A DNA stretch of 64,000 nucleotides from Ustulina deusta (lineage: Eukaryota > Ascomycota > Sordariomycetes > Xylariales > Xylariaceae), in contig JAJNNX010000051.1 of assembly GCA_023159155.1 (NCBI GenBank), positions 369,253 through 433,252 of the forward strand, read 5' to 3'. The translations under genes were made by a program, and so were the position numbers. Within the stretch, counting starts at the first letter, position 1; each line of letters begins with the position of its first letter. A model generated the notes under the pieces. The model saw only the letters and a list, made by a program, of their open reading frames with translations. It did not search any database and was not told the DNA's origin. Below, one piece after another: positions 50,652-61,800 of this stretch.

Positions 50652-50922
50652 TGCAGCAGGGCTGGTGCTAGCGGCCCGCTGGCAGCTGCGAATGTGGCTG
50701 CACGTCAATTGTTAGCCGTATTCGGGCCGCCTGCGGCCCGAATCGGCTGATCTTCGGCTGCATTCAGGGGTTCGAATAGCTATAAAAGCCTTCGAACTTC
50801 TCAGAGCAACACTTACTTCAGACGCATAGCAGCATTCATACCAGTTTTCTAGTAGCAGGCGCTCTAGTTTGTTTTTGTTGTTTTTAGTTGTTTTTGGTGT
50901 CGAGTTGCCCCGTCCTTCTTCA
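50652..50922 (+). mobile_element. S3: short unmutated LTR-like insertion in F1-c
   Basis: 271 bp of normal composition, TGCAGC...CTTCTTCA, flanked by duplicated ATAT (or AATAT if the terminal A is shared). F1-a is continuous here (TAAGTAATATAAAAATC near 19,840). It has a TATA box (GCTATAAAAGCC, about 50,780) and a strong hairpin, ATTCGGGCCG/CGGCCCGAAT (50,720-50,743, 4-nt loop). Most like a solo LTR; a partner copy was not seen. Confidence 0.65.
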
Positions 50923-51107
50923 ATATAAAAATTAAAAGTTTTATTAAAATTATATTAAAATTAAGTTTATATTATAAAATATATAATTTTTTATATTAAA
51001 TATATAATTAAAAAAAAAAGTTTATTTATGTTTTATTAATTATAATAAAATAAAAAATATATATTTATTAAATACTTATTAATAAATAATTAATAAGTTT
51101 AAAGTAA

Positions 51108-51172
51108 TGTTACGATTAATTAAATAAAGTTTTTATAGCTAGTTTATTAATACTATAAACAAAAACTTTAAA

Positions 51173-51206
<34 letters not shown>

Positions 51207-51347
51207 AAAGTTTATAAAATAAATAGATATAAACTCTATATATATAGCTATAAAGTTATTAGTTGGTCTATGCATAGATTTCTTATTTTATTGCTATATA
51301 GGTCTAAAGTCCTTACAGGTCTTGCTAAGACTATACCAACTATTATA
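51108..51347 (-). repeat. F1-c LTR (5' LTR in sense)
   Basis: 240 bp, begins with intact TGTTACGATTAATT and ends CAACTATTATA. Its A run is 29 bases. Confidence 0.85.
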
Positions 51348-51350
51348 AAT

Positions 51351-51558
51351 AAAACCTATAAGAACGCTAGACTTATATAGCAATAAAATAAGAAGCTTAC
51401 GCACGGACCAACCTATAACTCTGCAGCTATATATATAAAATCTATATTTATTCACTTTATAAACTCTGACTTTTTTTTTTTTTTTTTTTTTAGCTTAAAA
51501 TCTTTGTTTATAGTATTAATAAACTAGCTATAGAAGTTTTATTTAACTAATTATAACA
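51351..51558 (+). repeat. F1 LTR fragment in inverted orientation
   Basis: 208 bp of F1 LTR, missing about 24 bp at its start, lies back-to-back with the preceding LTR and ends TTATAACA. F1 interior does not follow, so it is a solo or rearranged LTR. Confidence 0.8.
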
Positions 51559-51837
51559 ATATAATATAACAAAAATTAATATATTAATATTTAAATATAC
51601 TTTATTTATAAACAAATTAAGCAAAAAATAATATAGCTAAAATAAGTTTATATAAAAAATATAATAGCAAACAGACTAACTAAACTATTTTTTGAAAATA
51701 TATTTAAAAAGTTTAAAAAAATACTAGGCCTTTAAAAAATACCTAAAAATTACGCCTAAAATAAAAATAAAAATTTAAAAAATTTATAATAAAGTATTAA
51801 TAAAATTACTTTAATTTATTCTAGCAAAAAAAAAATA
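51559..51837. other. RIP-mutated spacer left of P1 copy 2
   Basis: A-rich, RIP-mutated sequence not matched to F1 interior. Contains residual GC words (CTAGGCC, TTACGCC). No gene. Confidence 0.5.
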
Positions 51838-51839
51838 TA

Positions 51840-53699
51840 ACATAGGATACAAGCTAATTGCCAACACAAATCAATTGCCAACTTTTTCGCACCTTTGTAC
51901 GTACAAGTCAAATAATTCAACCACAACACAAAAAATCAATTAGATCTAATCGGAAATATTATCGCTAGATATTTCTATAGCATTTTAACAAGTATACAAG
52001 TTATACCTAAGCTTGCTATATATTTTATATTGTTGTATATATAATATACCCTTTTTTATATAATAACTACTTTACTACACTTTTTTTATTATTTATTCTT
52101 TAATAGCTTGTTTAGTTTTAAAATCTTATTTTTTCTATATAATAAATAACCTTTTATTCTATATATGTTTTTTTTTTATATAGCAGCATTAACTAAACAT
52201 CTTATTTCCTATATAAAATTTGGCAATTTTTCTTTCTAATAATATAACTTTATATATAAGTAACGTTATATCTTTTGTAATATAATTAATAATATTTAAA
52301 ATAATATTTAATAAACTATTTTAATATTATATAACTTTATTTTTAATATATTTAGTTTATAATTATATATTAGTTATATTATATAAAGTTTTTAATTATT
52401 AAAAAACCAAAAGTCCGTTAGACAATCCAAAAAGTATTTTAGTTAATAATTAGACTTTAAGCTAAAAAAATATATATTTTAGATCATATAGCACTAATCT
52501 AATACTTTTAAAACCTCTTTAAATATTAAATTTTATTATAAAAGCTTTATATGCTTTATAAAATATAACAAAAAAATCTTTTTTAATAATATAAGTAATA
52601 TATATCCGTATTAAATTATTGATTTTTTTTATATATAAACGTTTTAATAAGCCAAAACAATTAATATTAAAAAATTAAAATTAGTATAATAAATAAATAA
52701 ATATATAAAAAGTAATAATATTATAGTTTTTATAATATAATTTAAAATTAGTTAAATAATAATTTTTATAGCTATTAAAGATTAATAAACAATAAATACT
52801 TTTTATATAACTAGCTATATATAAATTAAAATAATTAATCTAATTTAAATTTTATTTATTTGTTATTTAGCTATTTTTTATAACTATAATTTTCTAATTA
52901 TATAATAATTAACTATTAATATATTAAAACAAAAAATAAGTTTTGCTTACTAAAATAATATATAGCAGAACTATATAGCTATATAAACTAACACTTTAAA
53001 TAATAGTTAATTATTTATAATTGCTTAGCTAAACAACTTTTAGTTGTTTGTGCCGGTCAGATATTATTATAACTATTTCAAACAAAATTCGGCCTATTAT
53101 AAAACTTATTTTATTAAAATTATAAATATCCTTTTTTAAAATATTATATTTAATTATTATATTTTATATAAACTTAAACTATTTGTTATATATAACAAGA
53201 TTTTTGCAAAAAACTTGCTAGTAATTAATTTTTTAATTAAAATATATTTTAAATATAAAATATTATTATATAAAGTTTAAAGCCTAATTAACGCTAACTT
53301 TAGGTATATTATGTTTATATAGCAGTTAATTAGCTATATTTTTAATACTACTTATCCGAAGTAAAAATAATTATAAAACTAAATCTATAATATATTATAT
53401 AATAGTATTTTTTTTAAATTTGGTTAATTTTTAACGTTATACAATAAATATTTGTTAGGTTTGTTTGCTAGCGCGCTAATTACAAAAAATCGTACAAAAA
53501 ACATTATAGATTTATGCTACATAATTAACAATTAATTTTTTGTTACAATTAAAAGCTTTTAATATAAGCTGCAAGTCTGCTTTGTTCCAAAAAAATACTA
53601 TTGTTATTAGTTATAAAAATAGTAATTAAAAAAAGAGCGTACAAAAGTGCAAAAAAGTTAGCAATTGATTTGTGTTAGTAATTAGCTTGTGTCCTACAT
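51840..53699. mobile_element. P1 copy 2: TA-flanked inverted-repeat DNA transposon
   Basis: 1,860 bp, collinear with copy 1. Termini are ACATAGGATACAAGC... and ...GCTTGTGTCCTACAT, with flanking TA at 51,838-51,839 and 53,700-53,701. The left terminal 150 bp keeps two clean AATTGCCAAC words that are decayed in copy 1. No transposase frame survives. Confidence 0.8.
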
Positions 53700-53701
53700 T
53701 A

Positions 53702-54108
53702 TATATATTTTATATTAAGCAAATATATATATAATATTTAATTAAACATAACAAAATTAAAAAAATAACTAAACACTACTAAAAAACTTATAAAAGCTAT
53801 AGCTATTTTATATTAATAATAATAAATATAACAAACAAAAATATTAAAACAATAAAAGCAAATATTCTATAAAAGTTTAAAAACTTTTTTATTAACTAAA
53901 ACTATTATAATTAATTAAAAAATATAAAGTATTTTTTTAAGCAAAAATATTAAAAATAAACTATATTAAAAAGTTATTTTATATATTATATAAGATTAAA
54001 GGCATAAAAGGTATAGTTATTACTGTTTGTATATATATTAAGGTTTTTTTATTTTCTGTTATAATATAATCAAGCTAAATATAACACTTGTATACTAATC
54101 ATTTTACT
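53702..54108. other. End of the first RIP block
   Basis: AT-saturated, no gene. Composition returns to normal at about 54,105-54,115, abruptly and within a few tens of bases. Confidence 0.6.
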
Positions 54109-54228
54109 AGGCACAGACATATTGCTACTTGTCCTTCATGATGGTCCTAGTGACCTTATCCACGGTGGAAGCTTTCCGAATGGCCGAAGATTGTAAGTCT
54201 CCGCCTCGGGGATGAATAATTTTATAAA

Positions 54229-55264
54229 GTGCATCATGTTTTCCCGCATCCAACTGACTTATCTAGCTCTGGGGATTTTGGGGATAGCAAGACAAATCTC
54301 ATTCTTAGATCTACGGGTTATGTCAGCGCACTTCTTTACGTCAATCTCCCACAAATATTTGTTTCGATATACTACTACTATTTTAGTGCATTTTACACTC
54401 ACTTACAGGTCCAACACGAGTGGAACGAATACAGCACCAAGTGTAAACCCCTCCGAGTATCCTATCCCAAGGGCCACCAAATCTCGAGCTACCGTTTGCA
54501 ATTACCATACAAATACAGCATTCCCCTTATGCTAGGCAGTGCAGTGTGCCATTGGTTGGTATCAAATACTATTTTTCTATTCATCAAAGAGGGAGGCAAG
54601 TACACAACTCCCAAAGTTTATACGATTGCTTATATAATATCTATATATCTAGGATTTGCGGAAACTAATCTTTTTGGCTGGGGGTCATGGGACCCTCTGG
54701 CTGCTGAGAGATTATTCGGGGTTTCAGGACCATCGCTTATTGCGATCGGTTATTCTCCTCCTGCTACGCTGGCCCTACTTATTGTTGTATTCCTGTTGTT
54801 TCCACTTCCGTTCTTTTTTAGTCAGACGAAAGTCAAAGGAGCAATGGTGAATGGAGGCACGAACTCCCTAGTGATTTCGGCGGCTTGTCACAGTTACATC
54901 TCACCCAGAGAGAGAAATCAACAACCTTCAACTTTCTTTCCAGAAGATGGCACACGTAAGGGCCCTTGATAGACCTTCCCGGGCTTCCAATGCGGGCAGA
55001 ATACTGATTATCATAGAGCACATACCCAATAGCAGGCGAACAACGGAAGAAGACTTGCGGAGTACCACGAATGATAAGATTGATGATTTGAAGGAAAGAC
55101 TTCGGAAACTGGCTCAGTCACCACTGAAATGGGGCACGATGCCGATTCCCGGGCACGTACATGATACAGCGGACAGCGAAGACATGGAAGGGGTGCTTCA
55201 TCTAGGTTTTGGGGACGAGGCAACTGTCGAAGATCATCCAAAGGAAGGACAACGGTATATCTGA
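54229..55264 (+). pseudogene. Truncated DUF6536-like multi-pass membrane protein gene
   Basis: A long frame (to 54,969) starts without an ATG of its own (GTG at 54,229). It reads like the C-terminal half of fungal DUF6536 proteins: ALLYVNLPQIFVSIYYYYF (membrane), EWNEYSTKCKPLRVS, SSYRLQLPYKYSIPL, CHWLVSNTIFLF (membrane), IGYSPPATLALLIVVFLLF (membrane) and NSLVISAACH. A second frame (about 55,030-55,264) carries the expected end, PLKWGTMPIPGH and GVLHLGFGDEATVEDHP with EGQRY. A GTAAGG near 54,956 and CCAATAG near 55,029 could splice the two. The N-terminal half is absent: coding similarity stops near the RIP boundary at ~54.1 kb. Family assignment is from memory; function of DUF6536 proteins is unknown. 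Confidence 0.55.
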
Positions 55265-55650
55265 TCTTCAGCAGTGAAACATGCGTGTTCTCGGGTGAGT
55301 GCGGCGCTTGGGTTTGAAATGCACAGGGCTTCGCAGCGACGATCTCAACTAGGAGTGGTTGGAAGTTTACAAACATGTTAAAATTGATATAACTAGAGAG
55401 TTACTGGTCTTAGGATACTGGTTATTCTGATCATGGGCTTGAGATGTCCTGTGTGTACCTACCTGGTTGAGTATGAGCATTGCATCACGCCAACTAAGCG
55501 GGGTTAAGCTAAATCCGAAGCCTCTTCACGCCAGACCTACCTATAGCAGTTGTCATGGTAACCGCCGAGCCACGATTTGCCTGAATATTAACAACGCAGT
55601 TATTTGTCCACAATTATTTATCACCTCACGCCAATATCGAGCCGCTCGGA
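55265..55650. other. Intergenic region upstream of the PD-(D/E)XK gene
   Basis: Normal composition, no gene recognised. It should carry the promoter of the downstream gene. The 63-aa frame at 55,467-55,658 has no motif. Confidence 0.5.
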
Positions 55651-57114
55651 ATGCATGAAGTAGAAGCTTGGTTATCTGGATTACCCGACTGCAGCTCGTT
55701 CAATACATCTGCGACCGCGATTAGGTCGTCCCCGATGCCTCGCACACCGAGCCCAACCAAGCGCCGAAGGTTGGACGGGGCCGGGGACAACAACAACGAT
55801 GACAAAGAAGCAAGGAATGATGTGACTCCACGAGCGATATCTCTCTCGACTAAGCCCTCTTCTTTCTCTTCTAACGCCAACAACGAGCCTTTTTCTGCCC
55901 GAGAACATGTTTCCGTCTCCCGGACCTCGTCGCCGTCGATACGGTCTTCACAGTCGTCGCGCTCGTCCCCGACAAAGCAAGATCTTGCCATGCGCTTCGC
56001 TCGCGACCTACCCATTCACTATCGATCTATTCCCAGCGCGCCGCAACGCGTCCAAGCCCTTGCCGAGCAGCTAGCAGATCTCGAAAGCAAGCAGGGCATC
56101 CTCCCGGGCCGTCTCAGGGCCACTCTCCAGGCGTACCACTCCCCCGGTGAACCTATCAAGAATTACATGTTCGACGATCGGCATAACAGCAACAGCGCGG
56201 GGGGCAAAGAGTTGGATACAGATGTACAGACCTTGGATAGGGAGCTGGAGCACTTAAAGGAGATCCGGGACAACACGCAAGAATGCAATAGTCGGGGCCG
56301 TGTCTTTCACGAGGTCGAATGGAACGAGACAGTGCACTCCCCTATGCTTCGACTTGCTACGAAGCGGTTCAAGGAGTTGGCTTGCCGAAACCTGTACGTA
56401 CGCCCAAGTAGCTCGGGCAACCTTCTGTACAACTGACGATTGTTGGTGGTTTAGTACTCAAGCAAACTTATCAAACCGCTGGACAAACCCCGAGCTCAAG
56501 GATAGTCGTATCGATTACGGCATCTTGGTTGCGCCCGAGCCCGACTCCGACCTCTACCATCGCATCCTCACGTATATACAACGACGACACGACAGCACAG
56601 GGACGGAACTAGGCCAGGTTAACCCACTTATAGACATTGATATTGACCGTCCCATCGCTGTCGCTGTTGAGACTAAGCGTCTTGCTACCGGTGTCGAGAA
56701 GGCTAACACCCAGCTCGCCGGCTTCGGGCGCTGTATGCTACGGTTGCAGCATGATGTAACTGCTTTTCTTGCCGACACCGAGTCTGGCTCGAACAACAAC
56801 AGCCATGCCATAGTCTTGCCGTTGTTAACTGTCATTGGCTCGGCTTGGGAGGTTGATTTCATGATACGGGAGAAAGGCCTTGCGGTATGTCCACTATCCC
56901 CGATTTTCTCTTGCCCCTCCAGATCTCTGTGGATTGAAGTGCAGTATACTAACGATCGCATCTATATATACAGGTTATATATGGCCCCGTTCAGCTCGGC
57001 TCTACACAAACGTTGACAAACTGCTACCGGCTGTACAGGTCCCTAGACATCTTGTTTCGTTGGGCTCATTTGCAATGTGTCGAGTGGTGGAGTACCACGT
57101 TAAAGACTGTATGA
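55651..57114 (+). CDS. PD-(D/E)XK nuclease-like domain protein, apparently intact
   Basis: Three exons: 55,651-56,393, 56,455-56,884 and 56,974-57,114, giving 437 aa. Introns are 61 nt (GTACGT...TTTAG, branch-like CTGAC) and 89 nt (GTATGT...TACAG, branch-like CTAAC). The start MHEVEAWLSGLP fits this fungal family. Residues ~27-110 are Ser-rich and disordered, with a basic PTKRRRL patch (possible nuclear signal). An alpha-helical middle follows. The nuclease-like core has RIDYGILV (Asp268), AVAVETKRL (Glu320, Lys322) and the downstream NTQLAGFGRCM, i.e. a complete D...ExK triad. The C-terminus is CVEWWSTTLKTV. All splice joins keep frame and restore family-like sequence, and no RIP damage is evident. 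From memory this is the fungal PDDEXK_12-type family, often species-variable; its substrate is not known. Activity is inferred only from the retained triad. Confidence 0.85.
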
Positions 57115-58029
57115 GTAGGCCAGCACATAGCAAAGATGTTGAGCTATTGTGGGTTTCGAGACCTCTAGTAAGAGGACGTTGTAATTCCACTCCAGGAAGT
57201 CTCCCGCCACTACGGATTGCAAGCATAAGAAGAGAAAAGAGAGATAATAACAAATAAAATTGAGCTAATCATAGAGAGGCAGCATTTAGCATTAAAGATA
57301 CCTTTTGTTTTATAAATATTAATAAATAAAATATAATAGATCTTATAAGCAAGATTTATATATAAGAAAGTTTTACACTAATTTTAATATACTTTAATAT
57401 ATTTTATAAGCTTGTTTTATATATATGTTTGTTTTATACTTTTTTAATAATACTTTATATTTAAATTCTTTTTTAAATAACTTTATAAATATAATTTATA
57501 TAAACTTATAATTTAGATTTTTAGATATATAACTAAATAAAGAATTTAAAACAATTTTTTTGATTTTATAAGTATTTTATTTCTAAAATTATTTAAGTTA
57601 TAAAAATTATAAGGATTGTTATAGCAATTTAGTTATTTATTAAAAATAATAATTATTATATAAAGTATAAATAAATAATCTTTTTTTTAAGTATAAAATT
57701 ATAAGAATATCTATTTTTTTATAGATATAATAAATATATTTATAGCTATAGCTAATATATTTATAGTTATATTTATTAAGTATTTTTTTTAAATAAAACT
57801 ACTTGTTTTAAGTTATAAATACTTTTTATAATTTAATATTTTTAATTCTTTTTGTTATATAATATATAGTACTTGTTTTTTTTATTTTTTTAGTTTTTAT
57901 ACTTTTTTTTTATTTTTGTAATTTTATTTAATTTAATAAAACTTTGTTTTATTTTGTTAAAAATATTTTTAGTGTTTTTTTTATATGTTTTAGTAGTATA
58001 TATAGCTTTTTATAGTTAAAGTTTAATAA
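57115..58029. other. 3' flank of the nuclease-like gene, then start of second RIP block
   Basis: 57,115 to about 57,265 is normal DNA. From about 57,266 AT-saturated, T-rich sequence of unassigned origin runs to the F1-d LTR. No gene. Confidence 0.6.
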
Positions 58030-58172
58030 TATAACAGTTAGTATAGTCTTAGTAAGACCTGTAAGGATTCTAGACCTATATAGCAATAAGATAGGAAGTT
58101 TATATACGGACTAACTTATAACTTTGTAACTATATATATAGAGTTTATATTTATTTATTTTATAAACTTTAA

Positions 58173-58203
<31 letters not shown>

Positions 58204-58888
58204 AAAGTTTTTGTTTATAGTATTAATAAACTAGCTATAAAAACTTTATTTAATTAATTATAATACTACTTTAAGTTTATTAATTATTTACTAATAAATG
58301 TTTAATAAATATATATTTTTTATTTTATTATAGTTAATAAAACATAAATAAATAAATAAAATTTTTTAGTTGTATATTTAATATAAAAGATTATATATCT
58401 TATAATATAAACCTAATTTTAATACAACCCTAATAAAACTTTTAATTTTTATATTACTTAAAAATTAATAATTTGCAAAAAACCTAACTTTAAATATTTT
58501 TATTTTATTTTTAGTTTTTAAATAATTAGAACAACTCTAGTTTTTAAATATAGCTAGCTTTTTATTATTAAATAATTTTAAAAAAATTTTTTGTAAAAAA
58601 AAAAAAAGATTTTATACTAAACTTTTTTATAAATATTTTAAACGAACTAATATTTAAAAAAAAATCCAAAAAAAACAAAAAGTTAAAGCTTAAAAAAACA
58701 AAATTTAAACTAGAGCTAGAATTATTTAAAATAAATAATATACCTAGAAATATATTAGTAAAAGCTATAGCAATATAGGCCTATAATTTTATATTAGTTC
58801 TAATAGAACTTTTTTAATAAATAAAAAAAATAAAATATTAATTTTTTGCTATATTTATTTTAATATTTTTAAAAAATAACTATAATTT
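58030..58888 (+). mobile_element. F1-d: 5' LTR and start of interior, interrupted by F1-e
   Basis: The LTR is 58,030-58,265 (24-base T run). The interior then matches F1-b 21,723-22,335 up to TAACTATAATTT, where an oppositely oriented F1 copy begins. The remainder of this copy is absent, presumably lost with the original chromosome end. Confidence 0.75.
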
Positions 58889-61800
58889 TGTTACGATTAG
58901 TTAAGTAAAGCTTCTATAGCTAGTTTATTAATACTATAAACAAAGACTCTAAACAAAAAAAAAAAAAAAAAAAAAAAAAAAGGAAAAAAGTCAGAGTTTA
59001 TAAAATAGGTAAATATAAACTCTATATATATAACTGCAAAATTAAGTTAATCCGTACGCAAACTTCCTATTTTATTGCTATATAGGTCTAAAGTTCTTGC
59101 AAGTCTTACTAAAACTATACAAACTATACTAATTGTTATATTACCCCTTTTTAAAACTAAAAGTTTAAATATAATTTTAACTTAAAATTACTAATAATAT
59201 TAAGTTTATATAGTTTTTTTATATTATATTGCTTTATTATTGTTTGTATAATTATTTATAAATTTATTAGTTATTATTATATATATTTATTTTTATAATT
59301 TTATAAAAAGTTTAAAAGTTTTTTTATAAGTTTTATAAAATTAATTAAGTTTAATTAATATATTTTTAAAATTCTAAGCTATATATTAAATATTATTAAA
59401 ATCATAGCTTTTTTAAGCAATTTAATATTATAGCTTTTTATTTTTTTTATATATTTTTAATTGTTTGATTTGTTTAATTTTAAATTTTGTTTTGCTATTA
59501 ATATTTTTAGCTAAAAGTAATAATTAGATTTATTAAAATAAAAAGTTATTATTTATTTTTTATAATCGGTTAGTACAAAATAGGTTTTTTATTTTATAAA
59601 AATTAAATAAATTAAAAATATAGCTAAACTTTTATTTTTTTAAGATTTTAAAAAGTTTAATTAATTAAAAATCTAATCTAATAGTTAATACTTATATTAC
59701 AAAGCTTTTTTTTTTTTAAAAAACCTTATTTTTTATTTTAAAATCTATTAAGTGTTTTTTTTTTTAGTTTATAGTTTATATTATTTTTATATAAAAATTG
59801 CTATATTATATATTATTTTTTAAATATTTTAGGTTTAATAAACTAGTTTAAATATTTATTGTTTAGTATTAGAATTTATAATAGTTTTATTAATATTTAT
59901 TATTAAAAAGTTTTATATTTTAATTTGTATTGCTACTTTTAGTAATAATATATTAATTAATAAATATTATAAAAAATTATATATAAAATCTAAAACAAAA
60001 AAATAAATGTTTTAATTAATTAATTTTATTACTTTTTAAGTTTAAAAGTAATAAATATTACTAAAATAGTATTTAGTACTAATAAAACTATTAATTATTA
60101 CTATAAACTTAAAAATAAACAATCCTATATTATTTAATATTTATATATTTAGTATACTAAAAAACCTATATAAATTCTTATAGTATTGTATGGCTAGTAA
60201 CTCCGTAATGTTTGTTTTTTTGCCGGGTAAAGTTGCGATCAAACAGCTAAATTTATTTATAAACACTTATATATACTTATAACCCTATTAGTTAAGTATT
60301 ATATTTTTATTATTTATTATTACGGATTACTATACTATAGCTAATATAAATAATAAGTAAAAAAAGCTAAAAGTTTTATTTTGTAATATTTTGTTTTTTT
60401 TATAGTTATAACAATTATATATATATTATTTATAATTATATTTTAAATAAAACTAATAATATTTCTGTTTCAATATTTTAATTGTTTTATATTAACTTTA
60501 ATACATAATAATTAAAAATATATAAACTTTTTAAATTAAAGCTATATAAAAAAAAATAATTCTATTTAAAATAACTTTAAGTATATATAATTTTTTGTTT
60601 TTATTTTTTAAATTTTATAGCTAGTTTTTTTGTTTAATTAGGTTTACTAGATTAGTTTTTTAAAAAATATTAAATAAAAAGTCTATAATTAATATAAAAT
60701 TTAATATTTTATTAAGTAGAACTAATATTATTATTTGTTTTTTAGTTTTTTTAATTTTAATTATAAAAAGCTTAGCTATTTTTTTTTTAATAAAATATTA
60801 GTTATTATATTTTTTTATTTTAGTTAGTATTAAAAAATAATATTAAAGTTTAATAAAAAAATTAGTTTTGCATACTTATTATATTAATAAAATTTATTTA
60901 TTTAAAAAATATAATAAAACTTAATAATTAGTTATTATAAAAAATTTAGTTTTAAAAAGCTTTAAGTAATAATATTCCAAAATTTATATTACTACTAAAA
61001 GTTTATAGTTTTAAATTAAGTAAGATTATTTAATTAGTATTATTATTTTAAAAAAATATTTTATAAATGTTTAAGTTATATTTTTTTATTATATTATATA
61101 AAATATTTGTTTTTATTTATATTAATTAGCTAGGCTTAAAAAAAACTAAAACAAATATTTTATATGTTAGTAGTTTTATATATTTAAAAGCTTATTTTTA
61201 TTCTAATCCTATTATAAATAGTTTATTTTTTTTAATAATTAATTTAAAACAGTAGTAATTTTATTAATATAATAAATAAATATATAATTATAATTATAAA
61301 GCTTAAAAAATAACTAGATTAACTTAATATTTTTAAAATTATTAAAGTTCTAATTTAGAATTATTTAAATTTTTATAAAATTAATTTTAATTTTAATTTT
61401 AGTTTTTATAATTATTTTTAAATAATTAATTATAAATATATTAAAACAAAACTTTTTAATATTTTTTTAATATTTAGCTTAATATAAATAATAAATTATT
61501 TTTTTATAATAAGTTTAGTATTATTTTTTAGTTTTAAAATAGATTAAAATATTATTTATATAAATATTTACAAACTTATTTAAAAGTTTTTAAATTTATA
61601 TATTAATAAAAAGTTACTACTAAATAATAAAATCTTTTATTAAAATACTTTTTTGTAAGTTTAAAAAAAAATAATATAATATAATTTTATAATTAATAAT
61701 AATTAATAAAAAGCTTTAATAATATCTAGTTTTATAAATTAAATAATATTATAACAATTAAATATAGTATTACTAATATTTAAAACTAATATAATTTAAT

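Larger units (their letters stand above)
44616..51347 (-). mobile_element. F1-c: rearranged, truncated F1 copy (sense minus) hosting two insertions
   Basis: 44,616 to about 45,812 matches F1-a 17.6-19.4 kb with deletions. Then sequence jumps back, and about 45,818-51,347 matches F1-a from about 17.3 kb to its end, finishing with an LTR at 51,108-51,347. The F1 3' part is missing. Insertions are the S2 element (46,773-48,889) and S3 (50,652-50,922). Confidence 0.7.

Noticed and set aside
54212..54535. 107-aa frame overlapping the DUF6536-like gene
   Set aside because: Different frame of the same region without membrane or family motifs; shadow.
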